Source: Tritrichomonas foetus (Eukaryota; Parabasalia; Tritrichomonadida; Tritrichomonadidae). Taken from it: DNA of 37,737 bases. The translations under genes and the position numbers were made by a program. The stretch covers positions 4,586 through 42,322 of the forward strand of contig MLAK01000551.1 in the NCBI GenBank assembly GCA_001839685.1, in the 5' to 3' direction. Shown piece after piece: positions 19,512-28,678 of this stretch; positions within the stretch are counted from its first letter, which is position 1; the number at the start of each line of letters is the position of its first letter. Under the pieces are notes generated by a model. It was not told the DNA's origin and did no database searches. It saw nothing but the letters and a program-made list of their open reading frames with translations.

Positions 19512-19608
19512 GAGTTCATCACAAAAATTTCTGAAAAAATTCACATCACGATAGGAGATTTCACCATATTCTCAGTAATTGTTCAGAAATTCCCATACAA
19601 AGGGAAAA

Positions 19609-21096
19609 ATGATGTATGGAACATCACCTTTCTTCCATGATCTCATCGCCAACAACGACATATCTCAAATCGATCAAGACACCAACAACGATCCAATCAG
19701 CTTCCAAAATCCGGAATTCAACTCTGGCAATTTGTTTGATCGCAGTCGAAGTCGATCCTTCGATTTCGGCGTCGAAAACGATTCAGACTATTTCGATGAT
19801 GACGACAACAACACAAACAATTACTTTGGAAGTGTTGAAAGCTTAGAAAGCGTCGAAAGCTTCGATAATTTTGCATGCAATCCAACTAACGAAGACTTCC
19901 AGTGGCTCATCGACACAATGAAGGGTCTCTGCGAGAGAGCTGGATGCAGCGACAACTTTCCAAGCTATATGAGTCAGCTGACGACGCGCGGGCTTATTCC
20001 AATCAATTTTCCAAAAAGTGGAAGCAATGCAAATATCAGTAGTATGAACAGTATGAATAGCATGAACAGTATAAATAGTTTCAATAATTTGAATGTGAAT
20101 ACAAGCGGAAGCAATCAAAATCCAACAAATGGAGGCCATGGGGGACGGAGGACTCGGAGCATGATCAGGACAGGGTCACCGTTCTCGCAGTTCTATCATA
20201 CGATTGGAAACTTGGGTGAAGGCGGCTATGGGAAGGTTATGAAGATTCAAAATTTGATAGATCGGCAGTTTTACGCATTAAAAGTCATTCGAATAGATAG
20301 GAGTGAGGTGAAAATGGCATTCAGAGAGGTTCAATGTCTTGCACATTTACAATCACCTCGTTTGGTCAGATACTTCAACGCTTGGATCGAGGGAAGTGAA
20401 AATTCACATCATTTATCCTTTTATATCCAAACCGAATTTGTTGAAGGTCAATCATTGGCCAATTTCTTATCGTCTCATTCAAGTTCAAAAATTGATGAAA
20501 AAGTCATCCATCATTTATTAATTGAACTTACACTGGCGCTAAACGACATCCATAGTGCCGGCGTCGTACACAGAGACTTCAGACCTTCAAATGTTATGTT
20601 GAGACCAAATGGATCGATCGTCGTCATCGATTTCGGTATATCCTCAGTTCGACGAGTTTTGAGAAACCAAACGCCGGATATCTTTCCACCTGTCATTCAG
20701 ATACCGAAGAGAGTCGGTTCGTTGAATATTCGCCCATTTGACCAAATTATGATTCGCGAAGCAGAAACTCCCGATACAACAATAAAGAAGGTCGGAACGC
20801 CAATTTATTCATCCCCACAACAATTAAACGGTCACAAATCTACGCCAGGTGATGATATTTATAGTCTCGGAATTATCATGTTCGAAATGCTCGGCCAGTT
20901 TCGAACCGACATGGAAAAAGCGAAAATGGTAAAGAATTTAAGGAACTTTAATGAAGTTCCTGCCTCTTTCAAAACTGATTATCCTGAGGAGACCGAAATG
21001 ATCCTCAAAATGATTGACAAGGAAAGAGGAAAGAGGCTCAGCACTGTTGACATCCTGGAATCGGATTTATTCCAACGATGGATGCACGAACAGTGA
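19609..21096 (+). CDS. eIF2alpha-kinase-like (PEK/GCN2 group) protein kinase
   Basis: A 495-residue Ser/Thr kinase. The first 195 residues are Asn/Ser/Asp-rich, with short Ser-Met-Asn repeats near 145-155 and no signal peptide or transmembrane helix. The kinase domain fills about 195-490: Gly loop GEGGYGKV at 203-210, ATP-binding K225, helix-C E240, HRD at 321-323 and DFG at 341-343. The segment LVRYFNAWIE after helix C, an insert after the DFG strand, VGTPIYSSP, and the helix with FRTDMEK and LRNF match eIF2alpha kinases as I know them. These phosphorylate eIF2alpha under stress to lower translation. Odd points: the catalytic-loop Lys two after HRD is Arg (HRDFRPSN) and the APE Glu is Gln (SPQQ). 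Core catalytic residues remain, so activity is likely. The lack of a transmembrane or HisRS-like part argues against PERK or full GCN2. The frame is open 30 bases further upstream, but the first ATG is at 19609. Confidence 0.85.
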   Translation: MMYGTSPFFHDLIANNDISQIDQDTNNDPISFQNPEFNSGNLFDRSRSRSFDFGVENDSDYFDDDDNNTNNYFGSVESLESVESFDNFACNPTNEDFQWLIDTMKGLCERAGCSDNFPSYMSQLTTRGLIPINFPKSGSNANISSMNSMNSMNSINSFNNLNVNTSGSNQNPTNGGHGGRRTRSMIRTGSPFSQFYHTIGNLGEGGYGKVMKIQNLIDRQFYALKVIRIDRSEVKMAFREVQCLAHLQSPRLVRYFNAWIEGSENSHHLSFYIQTEFVEGQSLANFLSSHSSSKIDEKVIHHLLIELTLALNDIHSAGVVHRDFRPSNVMLRPNGSIVVIDFGISSVRRVLRNQTPDIFPPVIQIPKRVGSLNIRPFDQIMIREAETPDTTIKKVGTPIYSSPQQLNGHKSTPGDDIYSLGIIMFEMLGQFRTDMEKAKMVKNLRNFNEVPASFKTDYPEETEMILKMIDKERGKRLSTVDILESDLFQRWMHEQ

Positions 21097-21818
21097 TGCG
21101 GATTTTTTTTTTTATTTAGTACTTTAAAATTAATTTCTCTTTTTTATTCTTATAACTGTTTCTTGTAACTGTTTTTATAGCTATTTCTTGTTTCTGTATC
21201 GTTCTTTTTATAAATTATTATTTTGAAAATTGAAATGAATAGAAAAAAAAATAAAGTGGAAATAAATACGTATTACTTTATAAATAGCTGGTTTTTACTA
21301 AACACTGAGTACAGCAGCCTATTTAAATGAATGAAAATTTAAATTGCCGATAAGGTTCAGGAAAGTGTGATAAAATGATCTCATTTAGAATTGTTTTGTT
21401 TGTTTTCTTCAGTTAAAACATCGGGAAATTCATCAAGGAATTGACTGAGAAGCAAAGAAACTAATTATCTGAAAGGTTTGCTAATAACCAAGAAATAGCA
21501 AATTATTTTTTATCGTATACTCATGTTTTATATAAAACGTAATAAAAAGTGGATATTTTATTTGGATAAAAATTCGCACTGGCCTTGAAAAAGTTATCAA
21601 ATATACGCAAAATATAAACAAAAAGTTTGATTTCATAAAACTTCGAATGGTAAAGAAAGTAATTTAAATTGAAATAATTGAAATTGAGCGGGGATCCTAA
21701 CCAATTATTATAATCAGAATATCAGATTTCAAAACTGTCAAAAAGTCGATACCTTCATCATAAAAGTTCAGAAAATATAAATTTGGGAATAAAATCCAAA
21801 AGTAAAAAAAAGCGAAAA
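21097..21818. other. Intergenic, no supported feature
   Basis: AT-rich spacer between two plus-strand genes, with a T-run just after the kinase stop and an A-rich stretch (21240-21255) that may mark 3' processing. No coding or RNA signal and no clear initiator motif before 21819. Confidence 0.5.
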
Positions 21819-24800
21819 ATGACTCAGGAAAACGTCCAGAACTTTTATCATATTATCCAAGTTATTCTTCGCTCTGCTGTTAATGACGACGAACGAAATG
21901 CAGCTACAAATAAAGCAATGGAAATGATTCAACAAAAAGGCGCGATATTTGATCTCTTCGTAATAATCCCGCAAAGCCCTGACAAAGCCATAAGGCAGTT
22001 CGCAATGATCCTAGTCGAGAAAATTGAGCAGGACGGACTTCATTTATACTCGCCCGAGGAAATTCAACAAATTAAAATAATGCTGATTAATTTTATTCAA
22101 AACGAAGTAGATTTCTTTCTTCGATGTAAACTATGCGAGCTTGCCAGCATTCTGATGGAGAAAAAGGCGGTTTTGCCATGGCCCGAAATATACGAATTTT
22201 CAAATCAATTATTGACCAATCCGAATCTTTTTACAACCGGCTTATATCTTTGGCACCTTATTGCAGGCAGTTTAAACTCCCAAGAAATCGCGCAGGTTGC
22301 CCCCCTGCTCGTTCAATCATGTCAAACCGCAATGTCGTCAGATTCTTCAGAAATGAGAATAAATGGAACCAAACTTTTGATGACGTTATTATGGCAGAAT
22401 TCCGTCATTACAAAAGGCGACTGCACACCTTTAATCAACACAATTATTGAATCTATTTTGGCAGTGATTAAGAAAACCTTTTATGAGTCAAAAGATGTGA
22501 ATGAAGCTCACGAAATTGCCAGAAATTTGTCAGAAGTTTTCTCGTCTCCCTATCAATGCCTGGACCACTATCATACGAATTTAGCACAAGTTGCGATTCA
22601 AATTCTCGCCTGTGAAGAACTACCTTTAGAAATCAGGCTTGCTGGTTATGAGATTATTGATATTGATGAAAATATGGGTGGATGCATTTCTTTACTTGAA
22701 GAATTTAATACAATTGATAAAATAGCTCCTTATTTAAACCTAATTATAAATATCATGGGCCAATTATTACGCATCGAAAGAGATTCTTCACTTTTCGAAT
22801 TTGCTGCAAAGTTTTTCAGTTTGGCTGGTGCAACTATTGAAGGAAATTTTATTTTCGCTTATATAATGCAATCAGTAACAACTCTTTATCAACAAAATGA
22901 TGATCTTGTGAGTCGAATGGTTGGCTTGTTCTTATTAACGAATATTGTTGAATCTCAACAAGAATATTTTTGTGAACATATTGCATATGTTGTGAAATAT
23001 ATTGTTCAAGTTGCTGATGTGAATGATGAATATGTTCTTTCTTATGCTTTTCGACTTCTTCAAGAGCTTGTTGAATTTGTTCCACAAGTTTTAACGATTT
23101 GTGTTGATGGTTTTACTGTATTAATAATGAGGCATATTGCTCATCATGATGCCTTGACCACACTTTTTTTAGTTCTTAATGCATGTAAAAGACCACCAAG
23201 GGAACTTCATGCCTTTTTGAATTTCCTTATTCAACTTCTTGGTCAAGCAAATGCAAAAGAACAAGTTGAAGGTATCATTTTATGCATGGCTGCTTCAATT
23301 TCATCTGCTTATCATCCAATTGAAGAATTTTATAATGCAATTTGTCCTGTTCTTAATTCTGCTTTAACTATGCATAATGATTTACAAAAGCCTGTGTTAA
23401 GATGCTTTGGTGATCTTTCTACAATTGCTCCGTTATCAACACAAGCCGAAGTTGAAAAGATCATTGAACTAGTAAAAACTATGTTATCGATGCCTGATTT
23501 ATCAATTGCTAGTGAAGCAGTTTGCACTTTAAGAAAATTCGCAATCAATATTCCATTAAGTTTAATTCCATTCCTCCAAGAAATAGTTCCAATATTAATA
23601 TCATTGCTTCAAGCTAATGTTAAACCAAGCGCTGATCAATCTGACATATCATCAGATGACATAATAATTGTTATACAATCTGAACTGTTTCAATGTTTTG
23701 CAGCTTTAATTAATTCGTTACCACAACACATGTCGTCTGTTGCACCACAATTTTATGATCTTTTACAAAATGTTCCTAAAACAAACGATAAAATGACAAT
23801 ACCTGTTTGTAAAAGTATTCGAATGTGTGCAAGTGGATATAAATCACTTGGAATTAATCTTTTCGAAGCATTTAAACCAATCATGAATCAATTGGCAAAT
23901 TCTGATAATAAAGAAACCATTATAGAAACACATAAAACGATTACAAAACTAATATATATCTATGGGCGTAATTTAACAAATGAATACATGAGATCTATTC
24001 ATCAACAACTCACAAATGGTATTGGCGGTACTTATTTTGGCTATTTAATATGTGAACTCTCTGGAAGTATTTATGGAAGAATTGTAGCTCCTGCATTTAA
24101 ATGCTTAAATCAATTAATTGCAACATCTGGCTCATCTTTTACTGAAGATCTTGCACAAGAAACAATTAAATGTATTGATCCATTTTTAACATCTCCTTCT
24201 AAACTTTCTTGTGGGTATGCAATTGAAGTCTATGCACATATTTTGCTTTCAACAGGATTAAACCCTGAGCTATTCCAAGTTGCAGCACAAACAGCATTAT
24301 TTAATTTATGTACAAAAACGTTTATTATTCATATTTCGTTATGTCGTTCAATCCGCTTACTTTTATCAGTTCATAAAGATGCATTCATTCCAACACAAGA
24401 ATCACTCATTAGATATGCTGAAGGCTTTGTTCGCAGTACAACAAGCTCACAAATTGAATCAGAGAAGCTAAAAAGAGAAAGTATTGCTTTATGGTGTGCT
24501 TTAATAATGCAATTAGAAATTGCACCAAATGAAGAAATCTTAGATCTCGTACTTTTATCTATTCCTCCTCCAAATTGTGAAGTACTCACTACAATTTCTC
24601 TTTTTATAGATATGGCAATGAAAAGATGGCCTGATAAAGTAACACCAAGATTGCCTTTCATTTCTGCTTCTTTACTTGCTTCTGAAGATACTCTAATTAT
24701 GACAGTACCACAGCCAATCATTGCTGTGTTTTTACAAGTTCTTGCATCTGTTCCACAAAACGAACTTGGCTCTCTTGTTGGAAATAATCAAGGACATTTA

Positions 24801-24848
24801 GTAAAATTAATGTATAACCTACAGAAATTGACTACTCCTCAACAATAA
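21819..24848 (+). CDS. Importin-beta-like HEAT-repeat karyopherin
   Basis: A 1009-residue, almost wholly helical protein built from about 40-residue paired-helix (HEAT) repeats from end to end. It lacks low-complexity inserts, which is unusual in this window. The length, acidic character and Leu/Ile-rich repeats fit the importin-beta superfamily, closest in feel to importin-4/importin-5 (Kap123/Kap121). These carry histones and ribosomal proteins through nuclear pores in a Ran-GTP-dependent way. The N-terminal 110 residues resemble an importin N-terminal domain (ATNKAMEMI, then QFAMILVEKI). I cannot assign an orthologue or rule out another HEAT scaffold. The frame is open 36 bases further upstream from a TTG through a Lys-rich run, but the first ATG is at 21819. 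G+C is moderate in the first kilobase and lower afterwards. Confidence 0.75.
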   Translation: MTQENVQNFYHIIQVILRSAVNDDERNAATNKAMEMIQQKGAIFDLFVIIPQSPDKAIRQFAMILVEKIEQDGLHLYSPEEIQQIKIMLINFIQNEVDFFLRCKLCELASILMEKKAVLPWPEIYEFSNQLLTNPNLFTTGLYLWHLIAGSLNSQEIAQVAPLLVQSCQTAMSSDSSEMRINGTKLLMTLLWQNSVITKGDCTPLINTIIESILAVIKKTFYESKDVNEAHEIARNLSEVFSSPYQCLDHYHTNLAQVAIQILACEELPLEIRLAGYEIIDIDENMGGCISLLEEFNTIDKIAPYLNLIINIMGQLLRIERDSSLFEFAAKFFSLAGATIEGNFIFAYIMQSVTTLYQQNDDLVSRMVGLFLLTNIVESQQEYFCEHIAYVVKYIVQVADVNDEYVLSYAFRLLQELVEFVPQVLTICVDGFTVLIMRHIAHHDALTTLFLVLNACKRPPRELHAFLNFLIQLLGQANAKEQVEGIILCMAASISSAYHPIEEFYNAICPVLNSALTMHNDLQKPVLRCFGDLSTIAPLSTQAEVEKIIELVKTMLSMPDLSIASEAVCTLRKFAINIPLSLIPFLQEIVPILISLLQANVKPSADQSDISSDDIIIVIQSELFQCFAALINSLPQHMSSVAPQFYDLLQNVPKTNDKMTIPVCKSIRMCASGYKSLGINLFEAFKPIMNQLANSDNKETIIETHKTITKLIYIYGRNLTNEYMRSIHQQLTNGIGGTYFGYLICELSGSIYGRIVAPAFKCLNQLIATSGSSFTEDLAQETIKCIDPFLTSPSKLSCGYAIEVYAHILLSTGLNPELFQVAAQTALFNLCTKTFIIHISLCRSIRLLLSVHKDAFIPTQESLIRYAEGFVRSTTSSQIESEKLKRESIALWCALIMQLEIAPNEEILDLVLLSIPPPNCEVLTTISLFIDMAMKRWPDKVTPRLPFISASLLASEDTLIMTVPQPIIAVFLQVLASVPQNELGSLVGNNQGHLVKLMYNLQKLTTPQQ

Positions 24849-25550
24849 TTTGATTAAGTAATCAGATATGAAAAAAAAACTACAGAAAAAAAGATTTGAA
24901 TTCAAATTCGGAAACAGTTGGCGATTTTTTGTAATTGTTTCTCATTTTCTTATTTCTACTTATTTTTTATTTGTATTAAAGTTAGTTATTTGAAAACACT
25001 CTCCTGATCTTTTTTTCTATTATCCAGTTTCTATAATCCGATATTGATGTTAATGGGGTACTTTTCTTACTCGGTTTGTTACAATTTAGTTGATGCAAAT
25101 ACATCATTTTCTGTTATACTACTATCATTTTAGCTGATGTTATATGTGAATTGTATAACGTGATTATTTCTTTATTATTAAGTATCTGAAAGAATTGATT
25201 GACTCAAGCCTATTTAAGATATTAATTAGCAGACAATAAGGCTTCGTTTAGGTCAATAAATATATCTGAGAAAAAATATAAAAATATTTTGAAATAACTC
25301 TAGTTATTATATATAGTAATATATAAACATATATAATACCTAATAATTTAAATTAAATATACACTTGATCATTCGATACTTACGTTTTTTCAATCACTTA
25401 ATTTCTGATTCATTGGTTTCATAGTTTATCAGAAAAGTTAACCCACGATTGAAAAAGTTTTCGAATCATATAATAATTCTAACCACTTCCTGTGAAAATC
25501 AAAAATATCCCAAACTTTTTTTTCTCACTTTTTTTAAGCACAATTTCGAA
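24849..25550. other. Intergenic, holds the transporter promoter
   Basis: AT-rich spacer. The only feature I support is the initiator-like TCACTT before the transporter gene. There are TATA-like alternating stretches around 25300-25340, but these are common in this DNA. Confidence 0.5.
25525..25530 (+). promoter_or_regulatory. Candidate initiator motif TCACTT
   Basis: TCACTT followed by a T-run matches TCAYTW. The A at 25527 lies 24 bases before the ATG at 25551. Confidence 0.45.
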
Positions 25551-26678
25551 ATGGGAGAAACATCGTTCGCCAAGAAAGCCATAATTCTAACAGTCTTCTT
25601 TACTTCAGGTGCCTTTTCAGCCGTCCTCACAAATATCCTTTATAATATGGAAGCCAAAGGTTTCCACAACGTCGTCAAGCCATTCCGCAAGCCCTGGTTC
25701 CAAGGCTGGGGTATGTTTGTTGGTATGTCACTTCTCATTCTCGATACGCCATTCATCAAGCGATGCAAATGTGCGCCTTACCATATTGGCGGCACAGTCC
25801 GTGGGTGGGGCCTTTTCAGACTCGTCTCAATTCCCGCTCTCTGTGACTTAACTGCCACTGTTCTCCAAAATATCGCATTTTTATATCTCAAGCCTTCGAT
25901 TTGGCAAATGATGCGTGGTTCCATTCTCCTCTTTACAGCCCTCTTCGCCATTTTCTACAGACACAAGCGCCTCATTCTCGTCGATTGGATAGGCGTCATC
26001 ACGACCATTGTCGGAATCACAGTTGTCGGCATTTCGTCGATCCTCAGTGACAGCGATTCAGGTAATACAGCCAACGTTTCGACCGGCATGCAGGTTCTTG
26101 CGATGATATTAATAGTGATCGCGCAGGGGCTCCAGGCCTTCCAGACGATCGTTGAAGAGGAGCTCCTGCACGACGTTGATGCCACCGAGAGCGAAATCGT
26201 CTCATACGAGGGCATCTGGGGCCTCTACTTCTCGACCTTCATCGCCATGCCGCTCGCCAACATCATGCCGGAGAGCGCCGGCGAGGGGATCTTCGAGGCA
26301 AGCCTGGAGTCATTCTACATGATCGCCAACTCGTGGAAGGTCCTTCTCGCCACTGTCGCCTACATCGTTGTGATCGTCGGCTACAACCAGAGCGGAATGA
26401 TGATCACCCTCTTTTCGACGGCCATCCACAGGAACATCTACGAGGCACTTCGATCAATAGCTGTCTGGATGCTGTCTGTCATTTTCTACTACGCCTTTCC
26501 AGGCCTCGGCGCAGGCGAGAAGCTGGATTTGATGTCGCTCGTCCAGCTTCTGGGATTCTCGATTTCCATTCTTGGTTCGTTCATTTACAATAGGGTCATA
26601 AAACTGCCATGCTTGCCAGCCGAAGTGAAGGATCCAGCAATCAGCGAATCAAAACCACTTCTCTCAAACGCTGACTAA
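25551..26678 (+). CDS. SLC35F6-like drug/metabolite-superfamily transporter
   Basis: A 375-residue multi-pass membrane protein, about ten predicted helices, of the nucleotide-sugar transporter/EamA (DMT) superfamily. The closest family I recognise is SLC35F6. Diagnostic parts are VSIPALCDLTATVLQNIAF, then WQMMRGSILLFTALFA, DWIGVITTIVGITVVG, AQGLQAFQTIVEEELL, and the final segment with LLGFSISILGSFIYNRVI. Human SLC35F6 sits in lysosomal and mitochondrial membranes; substrate and location here are unknown. The short tail after the last helix is polar. The start is the ATG at 25551; the frame stays open upstream to a TTG, but the ATG gives the proper N-terminal helix. G+C is striking: 38 of 60 at 26221-26280 against about 15-25% in the flanks, rising through the gene and falling near its end. 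The stop is in TAAA followed by an A-run. Confidence 0.9.
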   Translation: MGETSFAKKAIILTVFFTSGAFSAVLTNILYNMEAKGFHNVVKPFRKPWFQGWGMFVGMSLLILDTPFIKRCKCAPYHIGGTVRGWGLFRLVSIPALCDLTATVLQNIAFLYLKPSIWQMMRGSILLFTALFAIFYRHKRLILVDWIGVITTIVGITVVGISSILSDSDSGNTANVSTGMQVLAMILIVIAQGLQAFQTIVEEELLHDVDATESEIVSYEGIWGLYFSTFIAMPLANIMPESAGEGIFEASLESFYMIANSWKVLLATVAYIVVIVGYNQSGMMITLFSTAIHRNIYEALRSIAVWMLSVIFYYAFPGLGAGEKLDLMSLVQLLGFSISILGSFIYNRVIKLPCLPAEVKDPAISESKPLLSNAD

Positions 26679-26921
26679 AAAAAAAAATAAGAAAAAAAAC
26701 AATGCCCTAGCAAAAAATTATGAAAAGATAAAAGAAAGGAAAGAAATATGATGAAAATATGAATTTTATATATAAATTTATTTCTTGATATCAAACTACT
26801 TTTGTTTTTTTTTTGCTTTCTTTTAGTTTTGTTTGTTTGTTCACTCAAAATATGAAGTGACAATTGAGTTATCAACATTGGCATTGACAGATGAACTTTT
26901 TCAGTAAAAATAAGAAATACA

Positions 26922-27278
26922 ATGCTTTCTTCATCCTTTTCGCGAAGTGTCCTCAATATCAGATTTACAGGAAACGGTATCGATAAACTTGTTAAATTGA
27001 CCAAAAGCAACAAAGGTGAATCTCTTCTCCATATCGCCGAAAAAAACGGAATCCATATTCCAAGCGCTTGCGAAGGCTCGGGGGCTTGTGCAACCTGCCA
27101 TGTATACATAGAAAAAGGAGGCAATCTATTGAATGAGGCAACCGATCAAGAAAACGATACACTTGATTTTGCTGTTGATGTGCACGATAACTCTCGTCTT
27201 GCATGCAAAGCATTGATTTCAGCTGACGAAGGTGAAATGAAGGTTGTTCTTCCAAAGCAATCCCGTAATATTATATAA
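26922..27278 (+). CDS. Hydrogenosome-type [2Fe-2S] ferredoxin
   Basis: A 118-residue adrenodoxin-class ferredoxin. The four cluster ligands are C50, C56, C59 and C95 (CX5CX2CX35C). The adrenodoxin-type acidic segment with ENDTLDFA (77-84) follows, as expected for partner docking. The first 14 residues (Met-Leu-Ser start, Ser-rich, Arg at 8 and 14, no acidic residue) look like a hydrogenosomal targeting leader cleaved after or near R14. In trichomonads this protein carries electrons from pyruvate:ferredoxin oxidoreductase to [FeFe] hydrogenase and activates nitroimidazoles; in mitochondria the homologue serves Fe-S cluster assembly. The length is normal. It follows the transporter by only 243 bases, the tightest spacing here. 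The stop is within TAAA. No good TCAYTW precedes the ATG (TCAGTA at 26901 is the nearest). Confidence 0.95.
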   Translation: MLSSSFSRSVLNIRFTGNGIDKLVKLTKSNKGESLLHIAEKNGIHIPSACEGSGACATCHVYIEKGGNLLNEATDQENDTLDFAVDVHDNSRLACKALISADEGEMKVVLPKQSRNII

Positions 27279-28678
27279 ATGTTTTTTGCAAATGCTCATA
27301 TTTGACATTTGATAAAATCTTTTCTTCTGGTCTTCATAAAATGTTGGCCTTTATATAGAATTGATAATGTTTTCTGATAAAAACGCATTTTTCACAAAAT
27401 ATTTCCTTTTTATGATATAATTTTTATATTGCAATGAATGCTTTAATAAAGTGTTCGAATGCATCAGACACTTATGAAATTTTCTGTTGTTCAGCTTATC
27501 ATCTTGCATGAATCTAACTTGTATTAATTGAATACTATTCAGGAAATGAATTATCTTGGAAAATGAGCCAGAAACATGTGCAGTCTGATCATAAATGAAA
27601 AGTTTACTTTCAAGGTTTTTATGATAATTTGAAACAGTTGTGAAATGTTGGCTGAAACAGAAACAATAATAATATCGGCTAATGATTGGTCAAAAAAATA
27701 CTTTTCATAATAATTTGGATAATTGATGATGATAGAAATAGATGAAGATGCTAAAATCCAATTTCGTTAAGATTGCTAGAATAGCATTTAGTAATATCGG
27801 AGATGTCAATAGAAAAGAGTTACCAAATGTTGTCTAGTCATTCGTAATAAAAAAATTATTGAATATTTGACAGTGTGTAAAGTATGTCTTTTTTTTCTTC
27901 ATTTTGTCTTCTTTTACTTTTTCCTAAAAAAATATGAAAACTCCAAATATTTGATGCAAACTTAAGTTTCATATGCTTGAGAAATTTCACTGCTTCATTT
28001 CATTTATTTGATTTCGATATATATCCTTACTTCTTCAAGATTATTAATATTCATCAAATGCTAATTCCAAATCTTGGTTCTTTTGATTAAAAGATTAACG
28101 CAGACAATACAAAACCAAAAGAAGTCTTTATTTCTGATCCAACATTTGAAACAGAATTACATGATGAAGTTCGAATCAATCATAGCAACAACAACAACAA
28201 CTGAAGAAGAAGAAACAACAAAAGATACAACAGAAGAAAATAAAGAAAAATCCAATGAATCAATGTGATGATTGTTTCTGGTTTATAAACCAATATGGTA
28301 ATATTTAGATTCGAGATTTCGAAATCACAGAAGGATCATCAACGTCAATGACTGTATTCAAAAATAAAGACAGAGTCTGATTAAATATTTGCTCTATACA
28401 GCCTCTAAATCAGATAATACAATTGATTATAAATAAAAATACGAAAAGATTAATCCTGTGGTGATGAATATGAAAATAAAATTTAAATAAGAACATTATT
28501 CATCAAATTTCTACTTTTATTATCAATTCATATCAATTAAAAATTCCTTGTTGTAATTTATGCACCTACATGTTATCAAATGATTTCAAAAAAGTTGTTT
28601 TGGTTGTTGAAGAATAAACGTCTTTTTTTTGAAGGGTAATTTATCCGGACTATTTTTAAACGTATACACAAAGAAGCA
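27279..28678. other. Intergenic, 1.4 kb, with one possible relic
   Basis: AT-rich DNA with short coding-like patches (for example 27742-27840, about 30 codons before a stop). The strongest is 28058-28268, listed separately. No RNA gene or mobile element recognised. Confidence 0.5.
28058..28268 (+). pseudogene. Possible broken gene fragment
   Basis: An ATG at 28058 opens a frame that reads ten residues, meets TAA (28088-28090), then continues as protein-like text including KPKEVFISDPTFETEL before an (AAC)n run and TGA at 28202-28204. In the +1 frame the same (ACA)n tract becomes a Thr run leading into a Glu/Thr/Lys-rich tail that ends at 28268. A slip in the trinucleotide run plus one stop would explain the break. 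No family is recognised; the call is tentative. Confidence 0.25.

Larger units (their letters stand above)
17611..19608. other. Intergenic, 2 kb, with a possible gene remnant and palindromes
   Basis: AT-rich DNA upstream of the kinase gene. It contains coding-like but broken sequence (18194-18292 and 18533-18801) and two perfect palindromes at 19208-19225 and 19496-19511. No complete gene or RNA gene was found. Confidence 0.5.

Noticed and set aside
19579..19608. Upstream extension of the kinase frame
   Set aside because: The extension starts at TTG; in a nuclear eukaryotic gene the first ATG at 19609 is preferred. The same reasoning trims the frames at 6909, 21783, 25449 and 37212.
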